Shown: positions 1-11,117 of the stretch, piece after piece
Position numbering within the stretch: position 1 is the stretch's first letter
How the letters are laid out: every line of letters starts with the position of its first letter
Source: Glandiceps talaboti
Taxonomy: Eukaryota; Hemichordata; Enteropneusta; Spengelidae
Reading direction: 5' to 3'
Length of the DNA: 64,000 nt
Assembly (NCBI RefSeq): GCF_964340395.1
Contig: NC_135566.1
Span: forward strand, 769,501 to 833,500
Notes under the pieces: generated by a model
Told to the model about the DNA's origin: nothing
What the model saw: the letters and a program-made list of their open reading frames with translations, nothing else
Database searches by the model: none
Translations under genes and position numbers: made by a program

Positions 1-40
1 AGACATTAGCACAGGTATATTCTAACATAGACCGACAACC

Positions 41-3000
41 ATGTGGACGAAGTTGATGTTCCTCGGAGCGGTTTTAGCGCTTGCGCTAACAGAAGAAGCA
101 GAAAAGAAGCCAGTTATGAGCGCCAGAATTGAGGTAAGTTGTTGAGTTTCAATGATTACTGCAGTTGAGTGCATCTACTAGTAAATTACATGCATTGTGT
201 GTCAAAAGTTTCGTGTTGTTGAACTCATGAGTGGACTAACTTTTAACACGTGTGTATATATATACTAGTAGTACAAAACATATCTACAACCTCAAAACGT
301 TTATGCGAAATTGGGAAGAAAAAAATATACCATTTGTACTGTGGTACATTTCAAAGTCCATTCTTTGTGATCCATTACATTCATGTCTAAATATTTCACA
401 TATTGAAAGTCACTCAGTAAATAATAACCGATAGAGAAGCCCGGTTCTAAATATATTACGTAAATTACATATGTGTAACCATGGAGGTAGGCATAGAGAT
501 AGGAAGGACGGTGTAACTAAAGGCAATTGTAGTGAATAGTTAACAAATTAACTCCACAATACATACTGATAACTTGTAAGTAAACTGCAATACGAAGTGT
601 TTCATATCCGCTTTATCTAGACTATAGTTTTTGTCATTTTATTTTAACTTTAATATTTAGATTAAAGGAAATTCATAGCACCTAATTTGAGTAGTCTGCA
701 GCAATACTATATTTTCAGTTCCATTGAATATGTCACAGACATTCAAGGAGTTCTTCCTTGTCTATGAATATGTAAACTAATTTCCCTTGTTCATTTATTT
801 TTCTGTCATTTTATCTCTATAAAAATATGGATGTTATCAAAGTGTTTTATGCGATTATACTTGAATTTTGTTATAATTCTTTTTGTTGTTCAAAGTACAA
901 GTGATAATGTCTAATGCAATCAAATGTCTAATATCAGTATGACCACACAAGGGGAGAGTAAAATAAATATTACTAGTTCAATATGATATACAGCCACGTT
1001 TGTGACCTATCACAAACTCTTTACTTTATTATCTTCAGTGTCCAATCAATCATCTAAAGTGTGTAAGTATTTTACATACAATTTTAGATTTTTTAACTGC
1101 ATGCAAACAATTTTAATTTTTTCGTCAACTTTTTCCTGTTTCAGAGCTGCAGTGGATGACGATTGAACAGGCTGCCCAAAGTGAAGAAATTCATCTTTGA
1201 GGATGTGCCTTTCTTGTATCCTTTACTATTAACAGTGGGAAAGGTAGTGCTAACACTAACACAGTTTGGTTGGCCTGAATGCCGTCAATATAATAAAGTT
1301 ATAGACTTTTCAGATAAGTCAAATTAGTGACTATACAGTTAGGTTGATGACATGGGCAGTATGTATCCCACCCTTTTACCAGGGTCCCTTTACCAAATTA
1401 TGATTAAAACAGACAGGAAACTGTAAATATTTCTACATTTCTTCTATCTGATATGGGGGTTCCCAAGCAAAAACACTTGCTTATTTGTACATTTGTATTA
1501 ATAAAACTACTGTTGTGTAAATTTACTGCGAATGGGGATTTTGAAAGTGAATTGAAGCATACAATTCATGGGTCAGTGGATATGTATAGTGTTGCTGACG
1601 TGATATTTTGTTACTACATTGTATGGATTCAATGCAAAACACTGCATTTGCTCTGAACTATTTTATAACCATGTACTTACATATCATCATGTCACATAAA
1701 AGAAGTGTATAGTGTACATAGGAATGGTTACAAAATGAGTGTAATACTAGTATTAAAACTTTGTTTTAGAGATAGAGAAAATATTGGCACTAGTCACTGA
1801 TGGTTCCATCTACAGACCTGAGGTTACTGATAGTTCTATCTACATACCAGAGGTAGACAGATGAGAATGAGGGTAGTTGTAATGTGTGTACTCTCTACAA
1901 CCAAATCCTTATAAAAATTAGATAATGTGACACTTAAATGAGCTGTTAGTACAGTTGTACAGTTATTGCGGTATTACTCCAAACACAGACTTCTATAATA
2001 CAATGGCCCTAGGCTTTATACTTTTAACTCTCAAGGGAGCTTACAGTCTTTTAAACGTCTGTAAGCCAATAGGATTGAATCCTTCATATAACAACATCTT
2101 TCCTATCAGGTCCCCATTTATACAGCTGTGTGGACTGAGATGCAATCATAGTTCAAAGTGATTTAAGCCCTTCAGAAACACATGGCAGCAGAAAGGCGTG
2201 AACTATAAAATTGTGGATTACTAGTTCAACCACTCTACCATTCAATTAGCCTGATACTATGTTTGAATGTACAATGTAATTTACTCGTACTAATTTTCGT
2301 TTCAAATTCATCTGTTTAATTTTATTTTGTATTATACTGCAATATGATACCATGATCAGAAACATATTGGTTAATGAAACAATACAAATAAATTACTACA
2401 AGGTAAATATACTGGAGAACACATTTGAAGAACAGCTGTTACTATGGAAATAGTGGTACCAGGTTGTCCCTGTACAAACGAAAGATGCATTTTTACCAAA
2501 CACAGTGTCTAGAAATGTACATAGTCTCAATTAAATATATTTTGGTGAAAAGAGTGTCAAATTACAAACGTTTGTGGTAAATTTTTGTGGTTGGCAAAAT
2601 ATATTTTTCAAGGTAAAAATAACGGTTTTCAACCCCATATGGATCCATGTAATCCATCCCAATGCTAACAATAGGAACAATCTAAAATATTTCAATTGTG
2701 GGAGTATAGCGTATGTTACCTATTAACTTGTTCATACCTTAAAGTGGCCATATGGATGAGCATTGAGGTATTTATTTTTTATTGTTAATTTATAAAACAA
2801 TTTTATCGTGGCATCCTATGATACAAAATCCATGTAGATTTGATTCCTAATCTGAAGTGGGCCTTTAACAAAGCATTCTGAGATAATTAAAATGTTAAAA
2901 GAATTCCTAAATATTCTTTAGTTTCAGTAAAAGTCCTTCTGAAAGAAATATTCACATCAAGATATGATAGTTGCACCAAATTATAAAATTCTCCCTTAAA

Positions 3001-6000
3001 GTCATAGTGATGCATGTAAGAAAACTTTTTGTCTTCCCTTCTATTGTCTTCTCTTGTCTGGTTAAACAATAGAAAACATTGTTATGCAAATTATGACAGT
3101 AAGGGAAAGTGGAAATCTACTGTTTATTATATAATGGCCTGGACATCACCCTAGGGCCAGCGTAATAAACACCAAACACAAATATCACAATGGCTTGGGC
3201 ATCCCCCTAGGGCCAGCATTACACCAAACACAAATATCAGATTCTGAGTTCCTGTTTGATAAACACATACCAGTAGATGTAAAGTAAGCTGAAGGTAGCA
3301 ATGACCTTGTAATCTCTTTCTCTCTACATTCATGCAACAGTTTAATATAAAGTTTTAGTTTTCATAGGTATTACATAAATGTTGTCGATAGCATGTAATA
3401 TTTTCTTTGAGATAAAAGTATTGCATCACATCCATTTATCCATGTCTTTGTTGCGTTCAGGAAACATTCATATTTCAACATCCTAGACTTTAGACCTACC
3501 AGCATGTGATGACAGTGATATGTCATGCTCTGCTGTATAAAAGGTCAAATCATGTTGACCTTAGTCCACGTCAGCATTGAGGTCGTAGTTTACCAGACAA
3601 TATGCTCTCTATCTCTCCCAATATCTATTATTAACCCGTATGTTCTATCTCTCTCTCTTCCATTAACCCGTATGGTGACACGTTGTTTAGTTTTAGAAAC
3701 TGAGAAATAAGTCTCATTCAAAAGTCTGTCACTTCAAATGAATCTACAGCTACATGTATAGTATACAGGGGATTTTTTATCGCATTATATTATAGTTACC
3801 ATATGGTCAGCGATAGACTATTAGTGTGTCTCATTCATAGTTTTCCTAGATGTTGAGATCACTAATTCTAACAATTATATAAGTGATGAATTGGAAAATG
3901 TTTTGTGTTCACTAGAGTACATTTCACTATAAAACCATATATCATATGTACTATAATACATTTCAAACATTTACTGTCACATAAACCATAATTACATTGT
4001 GTTATTTTGTAAATAAATGAAACCATAATGAGTGGTTCTGTCTGTGAAATGAGCATGTGGCTTATTATCTGGCAGTAATTTATTATCTGGTAAAAGAAAT
4101 ACATATGGTTTCTTTCTGTTATGCAAATATACTACTAAAACATATTTCATTTGTGACTGCTAAATTTCTCACGAGATCAAATAAAAGCATTTTTTTAAAA
4201 ATATATTGTGATTTAGAATAACTATTCAACAGTAATTACTGATAATTTGTTTTTTTTCTTTGGTAAGGAGATCGTTATGTCTTATTTCAAATTTCTTATT
4301 TGCATTCCATTTTGATATTGATTTTTTGGAATGTAATTTTTGAAGGTTGTGACATCTAAATTTATTTATTTTTTATTATGCCATTATGATGATATTTTCC
4401 TTCAAATATTTTAACCAAACTTTAGAGAGAGAAAATCTAGGTGGAGTCAGTTATTTAGAACCACACCTTTTCTCATTGGACATTGTACAAATACAAGAAA
4501 ACTTGGTTAATAGATTGCTTTTCATCTGTTATAATGGGGTTTGACCTCTGACCTCAGATTGTTAATGTGTACTAACCTCCACTGTAGCCTTGCAGTACAG
4601 TCAATTTATTTCATATTGGATGTCTGGTACATTGAAGTAAACACTCAAACCAAAGGATAAGACAAGTTTAATGGTTTTGAATGGACACACTGAATGAATG
4701 AATGAATGAATGTGAGTGAACAGACAAACAAACAAACAAACAAGTGAATGAATGGAATTGAATGGATTCATGTTTTCCAAATACATGTTGATTCCTTACA
4801 GGTGTATTTTTTTTATATTTATATATATATATATTTATTTATTTATTTATTTATTGCATCCCTTTTGCATCAGGGGCTCACTAAGATTGTTAGGAGCAGC
4901 ACTAACAAAAAATTAAAATACATACACTACTAAAAAGTAGGGGTATTTACAAGTATAGGTGTATTTACAATACTATACCATTCATTGGCTGTAAAGAATT
5001 TGAACTCAAAGAAGATAGAGAAAAAAATTGGATATTAGAAAGTGAAATAAAGTCACAATGGAAACAGTAGATTTGTAACATATTCTATATTTCAATCATT
5101 ATGCATTGATGTTAATTAGTCTGTCTTAAACTTATCATAAATCTGTTGTTATGACATGTCAATTGTCTGACTGATGTCAGTGGCATCGTCTACATTATGT
5201 TTCAACATTTCCATTGGAATATGGCTCTGTAACCTATACATAATGTTGGTTTGGCAAAGATTGGAAGTAAAGAAATAAATAAGAATAATGAGAACTTAAA
5301 AGACAACAAACGATTGAGTAGATAGAGTTTTACCAATGACATCAATATCACAATAAGTGATGGTGTAGATTTGACCCTTGAATAGCTGCTGTATATTTAC
5401 TTCATTGCAATATGACCAATATATGGCCTTTTACATGTTTAGCTATGCCACCAGCACAATACAACATATAACCTGAGTAAGGTCAAAATTACACTATTGT
5501 TACATAGTCTAGCACTGTGTAATGTCACTAAAGTATATCAGTATATTTAAATTTTAATAATGGTCAAACATACTGGTACATCAAATTTAGAACTATTTTT
5601 AGGACCATTTTATATCATGACTATAGTCGATTTTTTTTCAATTTTTTCAACATTTTTGAGCCCTCTAGCACCACTTACATGTAGCAGAACAGAAATTTCA
5701 TGATGGGTTAAAAGCTTGATAATATGGCAATTACATGAATGGTAAAATTAACCATTTTCAGGCCTTCCATTGGTAGTAGTCTCTAAAATTGTATTATATA
5801 TAATTTATCAGGACATATTTGTTATAGTAAGTAAAGTTACACCATGGACTGTAGGGAGATATGAATTGTACCAATTCAAAAACAGAACATGGACTTTTTG
5901 TAACTCATTTTTGGTGAAAAGCACAAGAGAAAGATGAAAATCTGATATGCATTTAATAATTAAAGAGAGAGGGTAATTTGATAGATGTTGTTTTTTTCAA

Positions 6001-8130
6001 ACATTGTATTTCTGTCACCATATGTACTGATGTGTATCTGGATTATTTCATCATTTGGTAACAAATGCTGTATCAATCGTGTTGCTAGCTGATTGGTTGT
6101 GGCAATGATACATGTGTAGCCACCTGATTGGTTGTCATGACAATTTATATATATGGTATTTTGAGGAGTTGTAATTTTCATTTCAAATATTGTAATATGA
6201 TAAATTAGCAACAGCTGTTTTCTTCATCATTTCACATCACATGTTGAAATGGCATTATTTCATCTGTATAAAATTTTGATTTTATACCATATGCCATGTA
6301 TGTATAAAGATACAATTTCATTCCCCGATCCCTACCAGGAATACATTTCTGGAATACTAGTGATAAATTCCAGGGAGAACTGAAGTTGATGAATTTACTA
6401 CTTTGATGTGAAAACAGATGCAACGTTTGTTCCTATAGCAACTGCATTTGAAATATTTCTGACTAAACAATCAAGAAGAACTTGAAGTCTTCAAATAGAT
6501 GTACTGGTATATCAAATTATGAAATCAATGTATTTTGTACCCATGTCAAATCCTAGGTACTCTTACTAATGTGAGGTGTTTACCAGGGTAATCTGATGAC
6601 ACTTGCTACCATGTACATGACGTGACAATAATATTAATGTATATGTATATATGGATAATGTTCTGACTGATGGTTGTGATCCCAGCTTAGCTGTGCCATA
6701 TGCACTCTCAGGTTTTTATAAAACTTGTTTTCCAATCTCAGATTGTCCCATTTTGATTGGCTAGAAGAACACATGGCAGTACTCTAATCAGACTTAGACT
6801 GGATGACCAGTGCAGAAATGGTGACCATTTGAGGAAGTGAGAATGGAGCGCCCTCAAAGGGTTTAATTAGCTAGTTATTGAACTTTGACCTAGTTCATCA
6901 CTTTGGTTGCCAGTCAAGTTAGCCAGTCATCTTGATTGAAATGTAAATACATACATGTAGTTACAAATGTATTTAATAAAGGGAACTCCACCATATCAAA
7001 TTATAAAGCCCCAATGTGTCTCCTAAATGGTAAACTCACTGATAATTGTGAAAAGGGCATTCTTTCATACAGAGGAATTGAGTAGCCTAAAGTACAAATC
7101 CCATAGTTTAAATTAAGATTGTTGTTACAACATGATTTGTTTTACTTTCCTTGACTTGTCTGTCTAGTCATAACGTAGAATTTAAACCAATTCCAGGCCG
7201 TAGTCCAGATCTTCTTCTTCTGGATGAAGATGGCGGCACAGTAGAGGTTAGTATATAATTTGGTTGCTTCCTAAATTTGCTTAAGTCATAGACCCTACAT
7301 GTGTCTATACTTAAGTCATAGACCCTACATGTGTCTATGCTTAAGTCTCCAGGCTTTCTTCATTCTTTATTAGAATAAAAGAATTTAAAAGAAAACACAA
7401 ACAAACAAACAAACAAACACAATTATATTGTTTTATGTGAAATGATAACCTAACTGAATGATTGTTAAACAGTCGATTTAGCCCTTTTTGAGAGACTACT
7501 GGTAACTGGAAAATTTTTTTTAAAAATGACGACATTTTTCTTTACAAACCTTAAAATGAATGTCGAACTCAAAACATTTGAAAATTATGAGACGAAAAAA
7601 AAATCTCCAATTAGGGGACAGTGCCAGTCTAGTTACTCCTAATTAGTGGCTAACACTGTGGTTGACTTGTACACCAATTATGGTATGATGAAAACAGATG
7701 TTACCCAACATACTGAATTTTTACCACCCCCACCCCCCCCCCCCCCCCCCATGCTACCCAAAGAATTCACTTCATAGTTATTGTATTTCTATGCTACACA
7801 ACATACTGACTTTACACCACTACAAAGCTTCAGCTAGAGTTTGTTCCTGGGTGATAATCCACTGTTCCTGGGTGATAATCCACTGGTCCTGGGTGATAAT
7901 ACACTCTACCTTGACCATGTCCATCTCTTTTTCTTTTTTTTTTACAGAAAATAGATTTAAGTCCCTTCAGTAGAGAAGAGTGTAATGAATTACTTGTCAA
8001 CAAGGGATTTTTCAAAAAAGAAGAGAAAGATGGTGAAGTACCAGAAGAGTTTAAAACTGGTCCTTACGTAGCGAAGGAAGTTGAGGAGAAGGATGAAGAA
8101 GAAACAGCAGATGAAAAGAGTGAATTGTAG
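41..8130 (+). CDS. SELENOM: Selenoprotein M (ER thioredoxin-like selenoprotein), 4 coding exons
   Basis: Exons 41-133, 1145-1215, 7168-7246 and 7948-8130 join in frame (phases 0, 2, 0) into 141 residues; human SELENOM has 145. Residues 1 to about 16 form a hydrophobic signal peptide. The redox motif is C33-S-G-U36, where U is the TGA at 1157-1159, followed by RLNRLPKVKKF, which matches the family's U-Q-L-N-R-L stretch. Next comes VPFFHNVEFKPIPG, equivalent to human IPFYHN...LPG, and an acidic tail ending KSEL, a plausible ER-retention signal (human HADL). The family is an ER-lumen oxidoreductase with a thioredoxin-like fold. All introns are GT-AG; the exon 2 donor (GTATCC) is weak. The 5' UTR starts at or before the window edge. 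The CSGU motif differs from the vertebrate CGGU. The TGA is not a disabling stop, because homology continues on both sides and a SECIS follows. Confidence 0.93.
1157..1159 (+). other. UGA selenocysteine codon
   Basis: TGA in frame in exon 2 at the exact place of Sec in the selenoprotein M family (C-x-x-U then LNRL). The next base is C, a context favourable to read-through. The SECIS at 9073-9163 supports recoding. Confidence 0.92.
1216..7167 (+). other. SELENOM intron 2 (5.95 kb)
   Basis: No second gene was recognised on either strand. It holds a tandem duplication at 3131-3235 (about 60 bp, two copies), GAAT/ACAA short repeats near 4690-4745 and an AT/TTTA tract near 4816-4856. Open frames here are all under 90 codons and look random. 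Confidence 0.7.
7279..7340 (+). repeat. 30-bp direct duplication in SELENOM intron 3
   Basis: TTAAGTCATAGACCCTACAT and the following bases occur twice, starting at 7281 and 7311. Confidence 0.85.
7492..7640 (+). repeat. Dispersed repeat, copy A
   Basis: About 150 bp starting GAGACTACTGGTAACTGGAA resembles 19718-19864: both have a run of A/T, CATTTT-CTT-ACA, AAAATGAAT, CAAAACATTTGAAA-type bases, GAGAC and an ending AGTCTA. It is probably an old interspersed element of unknown class. Confidence 0.55.
7724..7905 (+). repeat. Poly-C tract and 21-bp tandem triplicate
   Basis: A C-rich run near 7724-7750 is followed at 7843, 7864 and 7885 by three copies of TTCCTGGGTGATAATCCACT-like sequence with a 21-bp period. 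Both lie just before SELENOM exon 4. Confidence 0.85.
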
Positions 8131-8255
8131 AGACAATGATAAGACATGGTTTATAAAGGGAGTGATTTGTTGTTGTCAGATCTAACCTAGAGTTTAACAC
8201 ACTTCAAACTATAATATAAATTAAGTAATGATGAAGGCTTTGTAAGAATGTCTAG

Positions 8256-8300
8256 GTATGTATGTGTGTGTGCGTGTGCGCGCGCGTGTGTGTGTGTGTA

Positions 8301-8356
<56 letters not shown>
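8256..8356 (+). repeat. (GT)n microsatellite in SELENOM 3' UTR
   Basis: GT dinucleotides interrupted by GC and GTAT, between the SELENOM stop and its SECIS. Cys/Val and His/Thr open frames here are repeat artefacts. Confidence 0.95.
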
Positions 8357-8357
<1 letters not shown>

Positions 8358-9072
8358 ATTGTGGTTCAATATTGTGTTGGGCTATTTATTGGAGTGGGCA
8401 TTTTGAAATGAAACAATATCTATATTTAGATAATGACACCTACACCAATAGTCAAATTATTTCTGGTAAATATTCAATATTGCACATTTGAAATTTGCTA
8501 CTAATCAGTAATTGTCATGTGCATGGTTTTCAAAAAGGTGTGGAAACTTGGTAACTAAAATGTAAATTCTGGTGTGATATTATATGTAGCTACAATCCAC
8601 AACAAATTTGAATGTAAATCTAGATAAGCACAACTGGGTATTTGCTAACTACTGCCCTCTAACAACTTAGTCAGTCATATTTTCATAAAAAAGTACATTT
8701 TCTAGACACATAGATGCAGTTTTTGAAGGGTGGTATGGTCTTCCTGGTTTGACACAATCATGAAAATGATAGAAAGTAGTAAATACAAATTATCATCAAT
8801 CTTCTAAAGTTTTCAAAGACTGTTAGTTGGGTTTGATATTACTGGAAATTTTTGTTTGGATATTTTGTACCAATATTCATTTATATATTTTTGTTTCTGT
8901 CCTTTTCTTTCAAATAGTCATACACACATTGTAATCTTTTACATTTATGATCGTGATCTGTGGTAGTAGTAATTGCACATTTTGAACTCTAGGTGGAGCT
9001 GTTCACTCCAGTCTCACTGACAACAAATCACTATGCCACAGTACCCTATTTACAGTGTAGCCTTGTTATTCA

Positions 9073-9163
9073 TCAAAGGACTAGTCAGCGTTATGACATT
9101 GCCTATCTAAATTAAAAAGGGGTAGGTGATCGACAAGGTTTTTATACCGGCTGATGCCTTTGA
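9073..9163 (+). promoter_or_regulatory. SECIS element in SELENOM 3' UTR
   Basis: The 5' quartet strand is ATGAC (9093-9097) and the 3' strand is CGAC (9131-9134), giving tandem G.A/A.G pairs. Helix II is 11 consecutive pairs, 9098-9108 with 9130-9120, including G-U wobbles. The apical loop starts with AAA at 9109, 12 nt after ATGA, the spacing expected of SECIS. Helix I has two blocks: TCAGC (9085-9089) with GCTGA (9150-9154), and TCAAAGG (9073-9079) with CCTTTGA (9157-9163). The internal loop is asymmetric, with a long 3' side. It would bind SBP2 and direct Sec insertion at 1157. Confidence 0.88.
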
Positions 9164-9243
9164 AGAAGTAACCAGGATAAAGTACATGGGTATGATAGAA
9201 ATGAATGGCTTGAAAGATCTCCCTGAAAAACATATTAGTATGC

Positions 9244-9249
9244 AATAAA
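9244..9249 (+). terminator. Polyadenylation signal AATAAA, SELENOM
   Basis: First AATAAA after the SECIS, about 80 bp beyond it. It gives a 3' UTR of about 1.13 kb that contains the SECIS. Confidence 0.7.
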
Positions 9250-9395
9250 ATATGTAAAACTGGATACTGTTTCTAATTGTGTCCTTTCTTTAAGTACTCT
9301 GAACTGATTAAAATTCCAGTAACTGGAACAATAGTTCCTATCATATTCTCTCGATCATGAGGTACTCTTTCTCTATTTTACTATAGTGACATGAG

Positions 9396-9528
<133 letters not shown>

Positions 9529-10042
9529 ACTGTGACTTGAGGGAAAATGAAATACAGAGTAGAGTAGAGTATTTTATTATAGTGACACGAGGTAATTTCT
9601 CCCAGCCTATCAGGCTTATATGTCACCTCCAACAAACATTGATACAGTAGCAATACAGAGGTTAGAATAAACAAAATACAAACCATTCACTGCTTTTGTT
9701 TGTTCATCTGTTTCTGTCTTTTGTTCTTTCTAAAACTGTGAAGAGAAAATCAGCATGCTATACATCTCTATAGGCCTTTATTTGTATTAGTACTGTATAG
9801 TATCTCCCATTCTTGCCGATGGCTGCGCTCTCATGCACTCTTCAACGCATGGTCTTCAACGTCTATGCACGGCGCCATCTACGGCACAGCAAGATTCTTG
9901 TGCCTTGAAGTGAAATCGAAGGTCTTCTGATAGATGGATTTTATCGAGAGTCTGTCGTACTGTTATCATCATAGCGCATGCAGTATATGTCACTAATATT
10001 TAACTTTCTAAACCAATACAAAAATGGGAGGAAAATTAGGGA

Positions 10043-10792
10043 GCCTTCGGTTACAAGGGGGGGGGGGGAATCATGCCCGGGCTGTTACGCAAAGTATGAC
10101 CCTCTATCTATTCCATCGTGCTAAAAATGACCCTCCCTCAATTTTCTTTCACTAAACATGAACGTTTTAAAATATTTAAAAAACATAGTTTAAAGGCTGT
10201 CAGACGTGGCAAAGGACATTAGTCCCAGAATCAGTGGTTTAAAGGACTTAATCCCACTGCTGCTACCATATGTTGAACTGTTTAATGGTATTTGGTATTT
10301 CCCAACTACTACTACCACCACCAGATGGATCTGTGTGAAATCGGAATCGGCACTGTATTAATCAATGCCTGTGTTTAGATTTAATTTCCTGAGCTGAAGG
10401 CCAGAAAATTAATTCCCAGACAGTAGATGGGCACATTCCCGATATTGTCGGGATCGAGGTCAACATCTCAATACAATATTATCCCTACTATCTTACCCAC
10501 TCGTTCCATTTTTTCTCCTCACATCACAACTGACAATTTAAATAACTCCATGGTTGTCAGCAACGATTTGATTGACGGTCTGATATTACGGTACCTAACA
10601 CTAACCATATCCCTAACCGATATTGCAGCTGTGGGATGCCAACCCCCCCCCCCCTGTAAAATTAGACAATACAACGAATCAAAATAAAATGTGACCCCCC
10701 TTATCCCATTTTCTAAAATCTAGCCCTCCCGAGAATTAATTTCTTAAAAGTGCCCCATCCCCCTGCCCCCCCCCCTTGTAATTACTGAAGGC
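10043..10792 (+). mobile_element. Element with terminal inverted repeats, copy 1
   Basis: The left end reads GCCTTCGGTTACAAGGGGG and the right end CCCCCTTGTAATTACTGAAGGC, near-inverse copies of each other. The 750-bp body has no transposase frame. It is homologous over several hundred bp to 37562-38190 and, in opposite orientation, to 21391-21680 (for example GTCAGACxTGG-AAAGGAC). It looks like a non-autonomous DNA transposon. I could not identify a clear target-site duplication. Confidence 0.65.
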
Positions 10793-10984
10793 TTCCTTAG
10801 ACAAAGTTATCAAAATAAAACCTCGAGAATTGATCCGTTATAAGTAAGTGATCGAACCAAAAGCTGTCAATTATTTTATATTTTTCATAATATTTACATA
10901 AATCGTAAATGTTGACTCTAGAAGTGAATAAGTCAATATGGATGGTGACAAGTGCATGTAATGAGAGCAATATGGTTTATTGAT

Positions 10985-10987
<3 letters not shown>

Positions 10988-11053
<66 letters not shown>

Positions 11054-11054
11054 T

Positions 11055-11112
<58 letters not shown>

Positions 11113-11117
11113 GTGTT
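10988..11117 (+). repeat. (GA)n(GT)n compound microsatellite
   Basis: A GA run passes directly into a GT run with two GTCT interruptions. Open frames of Arg/Glu or Cys/Val here are artefacts. Confidence 0.96.

Noticed and set aside
1157-1159. In-frame TGA taken as a sign of a broken gene
   Set aside because: Homology continues across it, it sits at the family's Sec position, and a SECIS follows in the 3' UTR.
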